DNA from: Haliotispira sp965263485
GTDB lineage: Bacteria > Spirochaetota > Spirochaetia > SP-2023
Assembly: GCA_965263485.1 (NCBI GenBank)
Contig: CBDHHO010000004.1
Location: 1-64,000, forward strand
DNA: 64,000 nucleotides
Direction of reading: 5' to 3'
The position numbers and the translations under genes were made by a program. Within the stretch, counting starts at the first letter, position 1; every line of letters starts with the position of its first letter. This document shows, one piece after another, positions 58,043-64,000 of this stretch. Below the pieces are notes generated by a model. That model was not told the origin of the DNA, searched no databases, and saw only the letters and a list, made by a program, of their open reading frames with translations.

Positions 58043-58717
58043 CTAACGGGCAGATTTTAGCGGCCTGTTAAGCAGATCCCGCCCATCGTGGACGCCCCAG
58101 AGCCACTGCTCCCGGTCGCCGATGATAGTTGCGGCCAGCACAGCCTCGGGGTAGCTGATCAGCTGGTTTTCGGGCTCCAGTACATTTTCAGCTTCGTAGA
58201 TGCGAACCGTATAGCCGCTGCGGTAACGTGCGGCCACGACTTCCGCCACGTCCGGCAGATTCTGGTAGGTACTTCCCACCAGGTTGAACACAGCGCGGGG
58301 CGGCTCTTCTAGGTCAAAGCGAATGTGGATGCCTTCATAGTCCAGCGCATAAACGCCGCTACGGCGCTTGATGTACTTTGAAATCGGCAGCTTCCCCAGA
58401 CGCAATTTTTCTTCGGTCGCTCCACTGACAAATACGGCGGTACTCCAGCCATCGGGATCGGCAACGGGATAAGAGCGGTAACGCTTGAGGGAACCCAGAT
58501 CAAGCCGAAAGTACAGCTGGCGGTAGGGAGAGCGCCCGAGACTGGCTCCGGTAAAGTCCAGATAAATCGTTACATTGTCGCGCAGCCGGGTATCGGGTGG
58601 GTCTTCGGGCCGGGAAAGCTGGGCCTGAAGACCACTGAGCACAGACAGCAGCATGGCACTCAGCAGGACCGCACGGACAATATAAGTTCCCTCCAGATTC
58701 TTGGCATTTCGCAGCAT
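58043..58717 (-). CDS. exported hypothetical protein
   Basis: This is a 224-residue protein from ATG 58717. Signal peptide VRAVLLSAMLLSVLSGLQAQ with cleavage near AQA-Q. The mature part is beta-rich (VTIYLDFTGASLGRSPYRQLYFRLDLG, GVYALDYEGIHIRFDLEEPPRAVFNLVG). It may be a periplasmic or surface protein. No family recognised. A longer frame to 58765 lacks a ribosome site. Confidence 0.75.
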   Translation of the reverse strand: MLRNAKNLEGTYIVRAVLLSAMLLSVLSGLQAQLSRPEDPPDTRLRDNVTIYLDFTGASLGRSPYRQLYFRLDLGSLKRYRSYPVADPDGWSTAVFVSGATEEKLRLGKLPISKYIKRRSGVYALDYEGIHIRFDLEEPPRAVFNLVGSTYQNLPDVAEVVAARYRSGYTVRIYEAENVLEPENQLISYPEAVLAATIIGDREQWLWGVHDGRDLLNRPLKSAR

Positions 58718-58885
58718 GGTAAGACTCCTGTGACCAGCGCTGTTGTTCCTGCGCCGCACAACCATAATCTATTGCAGGGCTTATGGGAAGACCTCCAGCC
58801 CTGCCACAGCATCGGAGCAGGCTCCAACACAGAGCAAAGGTGAGCTCTCCTTACGAGTTCCCGCCTCTTCCCCTCTGATATTCTG

Positions 58886-59140
58886 CTAACGATGCAAATC
58901 GAGATGCTGACTGATGTTCCACTTGCGGTTGGCCCAACGAAGCAGGGCCCGATAACTGAAAAAGGAAGCGATGACCGAAGCTACCAGAGGTCCTAGCAGC
59001 AGTATGCCGCGGTAGTTTCCCAGATAATTGCGAAAATACAAGGCCAATAATAGAAACACGATAAAGTACACTATGGTAATCACCAGATTAACCAGCGTTG
59101 CCAGCAGCAAAAATAACAGGGCCTTCTTGCGTTGATTCAT
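58886..59140 (-). CDS. two-helix membrane protein (Treponema 'leader peptide processing enzyme'-like)
   Basis: This 84-residue protein starts at ATG 59140 after AGGAAG. KKALLFLLLATLVNLVITIVYFIVFLLLALYF and LLLGPLVASVIASFFSYRALLRWANRKW form two to three membrane helices. The pattern matches small spirochaete proteins annotated as leader peptide processing enzyme, a name without good experimental support. The apparent N-terminal extension to 59248 runs into a repeat and is not coding. Confidence 0.65.
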   Translation of the reverse strand: MNQRKKALLFLLLATLVNLVITIVYFIVFLLLALYFRNYLGNYRGILLLGPLVASVIASFFSYRALLRWANRKWNISQHLDLHR

Positions 59141-59173
59141 AGCTTGTCTTCCTATAGGGATTTCGTTGCAGTA

Positions 59174-59322
59174 GTTATACCATTCAGTAAAAGCAGCATT
59201 CTTTCCGATTGATCCCCTCATTCCCCGTGAAAGAGGGAGTCTGGGCATAGAGCATTTGCCAAATAGACTCCCGCGGGAGTGACAAACATTTATCGTACTC
59301 TACTTCCACGGATTGGTATTAC
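59174..59322. mobile_element. repeat family 2 (GTWATACC ends), copy 2
   Basis: This 149-bp segment starts GTTATACCATTCAGTAAAA and ends with the complement of GTAATACCAATCCGTGGAAG, so its ends are imperfect inverted repeats. It matches 36814-36966 in reverse orientation. It lies in the upstream region of the small membrane protein gene. Confidence 0.78.
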
Positions 59323-59334
59323 TTATGGGAACCT

Positions 59335-61686
59335 CTAAAAAAGCTCTCTGCCGCCCGATCCGGATCTTTCCGTATTTTCAGCAGCGGGAGGGGGATGACC
59401 GGTGTCGCTTTGTTCATTTCGGGCTGCCTGCTCGGACTTTGCGTCTTTAGACTCTTCACGCCCTTCTGTTGCTTGGTTTTGCCCGGCTGTATCAGTTTTG
59501 AAAACCTGGGCCGGGAAGTCGGGAGCCAGGATGGCCTCTTTGCCCGGAGAATTGAGCAGCTCTTCCAGCCTGGCTTGGGCAACGATTTTAATTGAGGCCA
59601 CTTTCTGCTTCCGCAGCACTTGCCCCCGGCCCTTTGCGCTTTTTTCGGGCAGATCGGCAAAACGATAGTGCCACAGTTCGGCAGGCTGTTTACCCTTCCC
59701 GGAAACTCGCTTGCCGTGTTGTTTACCGGCCGGACAAGTCCGGCCGGTAAACAACACGGCAAAGGCCGCTGCCTGTTCATCGGGCCAAGCCACCATATTG
59801 GGCAATTTTTGCAAAGCGTGCAACTGCTCCTTCAGACTGGCTTTTTCTTTGCTACCGTGCTTTGCCTGGGAAAGTTTTTGGTGCAGCGAGCGCAGCTCAT
59901 CGCTGCGCTCGCTGCTGACACAGACAAAGCATTGCAGCTGAATAGAAGAATCGGAGGCTGCCGGAATTACGCTGTATTCCTTGCCCAAGATATAGCCACC
60001 GAAGCGAATTCGCTTGCCGTAAGTACAACCACTCTTCTCATCGCGATAGAGCACCGCTGCTTCCAGTTTGGCCAGTTCTTCTTTGTCGGCTAGGTGGCAG
60101 AAAGTCAAATCCCTGCCTACAAAGAGTTTTTCCGGTACATCGAAAACCGTGTAGCAGCCGTTGCTGCGCAACAGCAAAATACGGTCGTAGACCGAGCAGG
60201 CAAAAAGTTCGGTGCCATTTTTCAAACCGTAGCCCAGAAAGCCCTCTTTGCCCTCGTAGCGCAGCAAGTGGTCGCGCCTCGCGGCCTGTCGCACATCCAC
60301 TTTGGCAAAGCTGCTCAATTCGGTGCGGCGCGGATACGACGGGCCAAACTCTTCTTGCAACTGCTCCAGAGAGGACAACGCGTAACGAGTCAGGTTCTTC
60401 AAGTGCCGCTCGGCCTGCCGCAGGCGCTTTTCCAGCTCGCGCAGTTCATTCTGCATCCGCTCGATGTCGTAGAGCGAAATGCGACGGATCGGAATGCGCA
60501 GCAAGGCGGCCAGCTCCTCCTTGCTGACCGGACGCCCCAGTTCGGCACCCTCGGCACAGTAGGGCTCCAGCCCAGAGAGAATGCTCTGTTCAATCTCCCT
60601 TATTTGCTTGAGTTCTTCAATACGCTTGTACAGGCGCTCTTCGATGAAAATGCGCTCTAAAGTACGGCTGAAAATCTGCTGCTTCAGCTCCCGCACATCC
60701 AGCTCCAACTCAGCCCGCAGAATTTCTTTGAGTCGCTGGCAGGAATAGCGCAGCACGGCCGGCACATCCAGCTCTATGGGATGTTTGTCGTCGATGGTCA
60801 GCAGATTGCAGGAGATCGATACTTCGCAGTCGGTAAAGGCATAGAGTGCTTCAAGTTGCCCTTCTGCACGCACCCCGCGCGGCAGTTGCAGCACAATTTC
60901 GACTTCTTCAGCGGTGAAATTCTGGATGTTTTGCACTCGTATTCGGCTTTTTTTGACGGCGGTCTCCAAAGACGCGATCAACGACTCGGTGGTCACACCA
61001 CAGGGCAGTTCGCGGATTACAATCTGGGTTTCCTCACAGTCCAACCGGGCCCGGGAGAGCACCTTGCCGTTTCCCTGATTGTATTGTGAGGCATCCAGCA
61101 GCCCCCCGGTGGCGAAGTCGGGCAACAGCTCAAACTCCTTACCATTCAAATGAGCACACATGGCTTGGATCACTTCGCCAAAATTGTGTGGCAGGATGCG
61201 CGTAGACATACCGACCGCAATTCCTTCCGCGCCCAGAATCAACAAAAAGGGCAGCTTGGCCGGGAAGGAGATGGGCTCCCGGCGTCTTCCGTCATAGGAG
61301 GGCAGGAATTCGGTGGCATCGGGGTTGAACAAAGTGCGCCGGGCCAACACCGACAAACGGCATTCAATGTAGCGCGCCGCCGAGGCCGGGTCGCCAGTGT
61401 AAATGTTGCCGAAGTTGCCTTGTTTTTCGATGAACAGTTCTTTGTTGGCCAGATTGACCAGCGCACCGTAGATAGAGGCATCGCCGTGGGGATGGTATTG
61501 CATGCAGTGGCCCACCACGTTGGCCACCTTGTGGAATTTGCCGTCATCCATGTCCCACAGCGATTGGAGAATACGGCGCTGCACTGGCTTGAGTCCATCG
61601 TCCAGGCTCGGAATGGCCCGGTCGCGGATCACGTAGGAGGCATACTGGAGAAAGTGGTCGGAAAATAGTTTTTCAATGTAGGCCAT
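59335..61686 (-). CDS. parC: DNA topoisomerase IV subunit A
   Basis: This is a 783-residue type IIA topoisomerase subunit. RAIPSLDDGLKPVQRRILQSLWDMDD, VGHCMQYHPHGDASIY and Y106 in ASAARYIECRLS (DNA-linking tyrosine) are intact. The C-terminal half (GFLGYGLKNGTELFACSVYDRILLLRSNGCYTVFDVPEKLFVG, then YRDEKSGCTYGKRIRF) resembles Bacteroidetes-type ParC, and no GyrA box is seen. The last about 60 residues are disordered and charged. It decatenates chromosomes with ParE, which is not in this window. Confidence 0.88.
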   Translation of the reverse strand: MAYIEKLFSDHFLQYASYVIRDRAIPSLDDGLKPVQRRILQSLWDMDDGKFHKVANVVGHCMQYHPHGDASIYGALVNLANKELFIEKQGNFGNIYTGDPASAARYIECRLSVLARRTLFNPDATEFLPSYDGRRREPISFPAKLPFLLILGAEGIAVGMSTRILPHNFGEVIQAMCAHLNGKEFELLPDFATGGLLDASQYNQGNGKVLSRARLDCEETQIVIRELPCGVTTESLIASLETAVKKSRIRVQNIQNFTAEEVEIVLQLPRGVRAEGQLEALYAFTDCEVSISCNLLTIDDKHPIELDVPAVLRYSCQRLKEILRAELELDVRELKQQIFSRTLERIFIEERLYKRIEELKQIREIEQSILSGLEPYCAEGAELGRPVSKEELAALLRIPIRRISLYDIERMQNELRELEKRLRQAERHLKNLTRYALSSLEQLQEEFGPSYPRRTELSSFAKVDVRQAARRDHLLRYEGKEGFLGYGLKNGTELFACSVYDRILLLRSNGCYTVFDVPEKLFVGRDLTFCHLADKEELAKLEAAVLYRDEKSGCTYGKRIRFGGYILGKEYSVIPAASDSSIQLQCFVCVSSERSDELRSLHQKLSQAKHGSKEKASLKEQLHALQKLPNMVAWPDEQAAAFAVLFTGRTCPAGKQHGKRVSGKGKQPAELWHYRFADLPEKSAKGRGQVLRKQKVASIKIVAQARLEELLNSPGKEAILAPDFPAQVFKTDTAGQNQATEGREESKDAKSEQAARNEQSDTGHPPPAAENTERSGSGGRELF
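59711..59762. repeat. perfect 25-bp inverted repeat inside parC
   Basis: Two 25-bp arms (59711-59735 and 59738-59762) are perfect complements around an AA centre. The arms run from TTGCCGTGTTG to CGGCCGGAC. The region codes for AVLFTGRTCPAGKQHGK, near the start of the disordered C-terminus. Confidence 0.92.
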
Positions 61687-61802
61687 GGCAGGGCAGGACT
61701 ATAGTGAGCGATGACGAGAATGACAATAAATTCACTAGCGGGCCGACATAAAGCGCGAGGCCGGGATTTCGGGAGTTTCCCTTCACTAAAAGGGGACCTC
61801 TA
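61687..61802. other. spacer with MITE-end word
   Basis: AAAAGGGGACCTCTATCACC at 61787 carries the first 11 bases of the MITE end (GGGGACCTCTA) adjoining the tlyA stop. Nothing else is seen. Confidence 0.4.
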
Positions 61803-62636
61803 TCACCGGTGCGGAGCTGCGAGACTTTCACCTTGCCGCAGATACAAGAGAAATTCCCGGTTGCCCTTGGCACCGCGTCCACCTTGTAGCGGAGAAGGAC
61901 AGGTGGCCAAAATCTCGATGCGGACTGGGCCAATCAGACGCAGCTGCTGGCAGAACCACTCAAAAATCTGCTCTGCCAGAGCGTCTTCGACAACTCCGTC
62001 AAAGTCGATTCGGCGCTGAGGGGGCAAAGTCCGACTGTATGACTGCCATTCGAACTGCGGCTTGCACAGGAAGATGCCACTGCCACAATGTCTCAAAGCC
62101 AAGGGGACCAGCGGCAGTATCGAGCGAAACGAAATATCCATCACCACAAAGTCTGGGGCAGCCAGACCGGAATCCGGTAAATCACGCAGAAAATCCTGGA
62201 TTTTGCAGCTCTCAAAACTTTGTACGCGCGGATTCCGGCGGAGTTTGAAGTCCAGCTGATTGCGGCCGCTGTCCACTGCGTAGACCATGCGGCAACCGTG
62301 TTGCAACAGGCAGTCACTGAAACCGCCACTGGAAGCACCCGCATCCAGTGCGATGCTACCTGCTATCCGGAAGCCATTACGCTCAAATTGAGGACGGAAC
62401 TCAACCAGGGCACAGGCTAGTTTGTCGCCGCCGCGCGAAACATAGCGCTGAGGCTGCCGCAGCAGTAGCAAGGCATTCGGCGGGACCGGCTGTCCGGGGT
62501 CGCGCAACGTCTCCCGGCCTTGCGAAGCCTCGCTGCCGAGTACAACTTCGCCGCAGAGAATCTTGCTGTAAAGTTGCTCTTTACTGTGTTGGGGGTACTG
62601 ATGCTGCAGCGTGACAAGTAGCGACTGTTTTTTCAC
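61803..62636 (-). CDS. tlyA: TlyA-family 2'-O-ribose rRNA methyltransferase
   Basis: This is a 277-residue protein. I chose GTG 62636 (KKQSLLVTLQHQYPQHSKEQLYSKI), which opens the S4 domain; the longer frame overlaps a pseudogene. QRYVSRGGDKLACALVEF is the TlyA signature. IALDAGASSGGFSDCLLQHGCRMVYAVDSGRNQL is the SAM site and FVVMDISFRSILPL is the catalytic region. Members methylate 16S and 23S rRNA; some are annotated haemolysins. It is complete. Confidence 0.9.
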   Translation of the reverse strand: MKKQSLLVTLQHQYPQHSKEQLYSKILCGEVVLGSEASQGRETLRDPGQPVPPNALLLLRQPQRYVSRGGDKLACALVEFRPQFERNGFRIAGSIALDAGASSGGFSDCLLQHGCRMVYAVDSGRNQLDFKLRRNPRVQSFESCKIQDFLRDLPDSGLAAPDFVVMDISFRSILPLVPLALRHCGSGIFLCKPQFEWQSYSRTLPPQRRIDFDGVVEDALAEQIFEWFCQQLRLIGPVRIEILATCPSPLQGGRGAKGNREFLLYLRQGESLAAPHR

Positions 62637-62641
62637 AAGCG

Positions 62642-63000
62642 TTACGGCCTCTTTGACGACAAGCCTTCGCGATTCTGCTTCTTCGTCCTGATACTGATCA
62701 GGCTGGCAATAAAGATTGGCAGTCCCGGCATATCGTACTGGTTCTGAATTGTGTGCATGTAGTTCCGGGCGTACTGCAAGAAAAAGCCCAGCGAAGGACA
62801 CAGAGCAAACAAACCGATCAAAATCAGGCTGATGGCCTTGAGCAGGCCGATCAGCAGCTCAATGCGCTGGTAGCCAAAGGTTTTGCCCCGGCACTGCAAA
62901 CCTTGCACTGCAACAGGTGGAGCCCCAGCAGACCAAGGCCATCACATCACTGAAATTGTGCAGTGCATCAGTGGGCAGAGTCAGGCTGTGTGCTCATATT
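62642..63000 (-). pseudogene. cation diffusion facilitator (CDF), broken remnant
   Basis: Two frames give fragments of one transporter. LTLPTDALHNFSDVMALVCWG (about 62985-62920) is the CDF 'S.al..DalHn.sDv.al' motif. After a frameshift near 62890, RGKTFGYQRIELLIGLLKAISLILIGLFAL (about 62895-62800) is the next 'kTfGy.R.E.l.al.n' block. The frame continues as membrane sequence and stops at 62642. A TGA interrupts the N-terminal side, and the second half of the family is missing. Confidence 0.65.
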
Positions 63001-63119
63001 TTGAAAGGCCGACATATGTCCGTGACAGTGAGGCCCATAGGGGCTGCCATGGTCTTACCGGAGAGACTTCACAGAGAGTTTGGGATCTTTATAGGTAAAT
63101 AAGCGATTAGTAATTTAGA
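63001..63119. other. decayed upstream part of the CDF remnant
   Basis: I see no intact gene here. The sequence probably derives from the lost first helix of the transporter. Confidence 0.3.
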
Positions 63120-64000
63120 TCACATATCAGCAAAATCCAAACTATCCTGCAAGGGGAACAACCAGATGCGATCGGCAGGAAGGTTTTTGCTGCTGATCTG
63201 GCCTTTTTGCAACGATTCGTATTGTTCGTTACTGAGCCGGGCAAAACGCGGGCTGCCGTAGATCCGATAGCTCTGTGACGAAGTTTCGCTCGCTTCCGCC
63301 GGTTTTTTTGACCCTTTTTCAGAGCTGTCGGTTTTTTTTTGTGTTATGAACAGTGCTTCAATGTCCTCGCCTTGAGACTGGCGGCGTGCGACTTCTGCCA
63401 GCCCTCCCTCCGGCCCGTAGAAAAATAATAGTGTGGCCAGGGCATCAGCCTCAGTGCTAGTGCTAGCAATAACTGTTACACTGAAAATTTCGTTGGTATC
63501 GTCAGTGTCATCAGAAGCCTTTGAACCTTCGGAAGCACCAACAGGGTAGCCATTATGAGTCGATAGAATATGATGGTAGCGTTGCCCCTGATACATGTAA
63601 TAACGCTGGTAAATACCGGAAGTAACTACAGCACGAGGCTGGGACAGGAACATTCCCAGCAAATAGTTCTCGCCTTCGCCCCGCACCCCTACGGACCAAG
63701 GGCTGCCGTCCGGCTTGCGACCGTAGAGCAGAATATTTCCGCCCAAGTCGATCACTCCTGCCGGAGCGGCTGCCTCCTTTAGGATGAGAGCGACCCGATC
63801 GGCGGCAAAGCCTTTGGCAATGCCGCCCAAGTCGATACTCATGCCGGGCCGGGCCAAGCGCACCCGGCGAGTGACAGCATCCAGCTGCACATCGCGGTAC
63901 GAAACCAGCGCCAGGGCTTCGGCAATGCTCTCAGGTGAAGGCGGTTTGCGCTGGTCGCGCAACCACTGCGCGATACCACCGTCGATCTGGGACCGGGGGC
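63120..64000 (-). CDS. ApbE-like FAD:protein FMN transferase (5' part outside the window)
   Basis: A 293-residue C-terminal part is visible and stays open to the right edge; the gene starts beyond it. RLARPGMSIDLGGIAKGFAADRVALILKE is the central ApbE motif ('idlggiaKGya.d'), followed by AGVIDLGGNILLYGRKPDGSPWSVGVR and YHHILSTHNGYPV, then VIASTSTEADALATLLFFYG. It attaches FMN covalently to Rnf/Nqr-type subunits. The usual 'hIiDP.tG' is replaced by HILSTHNGYP, and 35 Ser/Lys-rich residues are inserted near the C-terminus. Confidence 0.85.
   Translation of the reverse strand, partial: PRSQIDGGIAQWLRDQRKPPSPESIAEALALVSYRDVQLDAVTRRVRLARPGMSIDLGGIAKGFAADRVALILKEAAAPAGVIDLGGNILLYGRKPDGSPWSVGVRGEGENYLLGMFLSQPRAVVTSGIYQRYYMYQGQRYHHILSTHNGYPVGASEGSKASDDTDDTNEIFSVTVIASTSTEADALATLLFFYGPEGGLAEVARRQSQGEDIEALFITQKKTDSSEKGSKKPAEASETSSQSYRIYGSPRFARLSNEQYESLQKGQISSKNLPADRIWLFPLQDSLDFADM

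Noticed and set aside
1..64000. CRISPR arrays, tRNA or rRNA genes
   Set aside because: No regularly spaced repeats with unique spacers and no tRNA- or rRNA-like segments were noticed. A tRNA scan would be needed to be certain.

Overview
The window looks like a spirochaete chromosome. The evidence is indirect: there is a DUF261 protein (a family I know from Borrelia), a small two-helix membrane protein of the type annotated in Treponema as 'leader peptide processing enzyme', a DUF3783 protein, a ParC with a Bacteroidetes-like C-terminal half, and an ordinary anaerobe or fermenter gene set (pyruvate:ferredoxin oxidoreductase, pyruvate kinase). I saw no rRNA, tRNA or CRISPR array.

Positions 1 to about 24,926 are one Mu-like (transposable, contractile-tailed) element in an unusual arrangement. 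The minus strand carries an SOS-type switch and early operon (Ner-like, HTH, DUF3102, MuA, MuB, gp16, Mor; 18844 to 13438). A complete Mu-type tail and baseplate module follows directly (gp37, sheath, tube, gp41/gp41' frameshift pair, tape measure, gp43 to gp48, fibres; 12770 to the left edge). Portal, protease and capsid genes, which normally lie between Mor and the tail, are absent. The LexA-like repressor diverges from the Ner gene across a three-site operator. The plus-strand arm beyond it holds a lysis cassette (DUF261 putative endolysin, holin-like, Rz/Rz1 spanins), a gp25-like gene, the small terminase, a broken large terminase, and Gam. I find the same dyad, GTAGGAA-N4-TTCCTAC, in front of the tail operon, in front of the lysis operon and, half-degenerate, in front of gam. 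It is placed as Mor protein is placed at Mu Pm, so one activator probably fires all three units. The result is an inducible tail-plus-lysis island without heads, which is the composition of a contractile tailocin.

Positions 24,912 to about 28,850 hold a second, diverged Mu-like fragment on the minus strand (DUF261 and Rz remnants, Rz1, gp25-like, gp27, intact gp28, truncated gp29 portal). Its left side is cut where the first element appears to end. Its right side abuts a ROK-family regulator that has lost everything after its HTH domain, next to two short direct repeats that look like a transposase-binding prophage end.

Positions 28,851 to 64,000 are host chromosome: an Rpn-type nuclease, a wrecked IS5-like transposase, nifJ, an rRNA pseudouridine synthase with a long basic tail, rpiB, a Ca2+/Na+ antiporter, folD, a NifS-like cysteine desulfurase, murJ, dinB, a GT4 glycosyltransferase, a lytic transglycosylase, an M23 endopeptidase, pyruvate kinase, lipoproteins, parC, tlyA, a broken cation-diffusion facilitator and a 5'-truncated ApbE. 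Intergenic spaces here are seeded with at least three repeat families: a 164-bp MITE with TIR GGGGACCTCTAAAAATC, probably mobilised by the IS5-like element; a second family of about 150 bp with GTWATACCAWTC ends; and a repeat present in tandem upstream of the M23 gene and on both sides of the Rpn gene.
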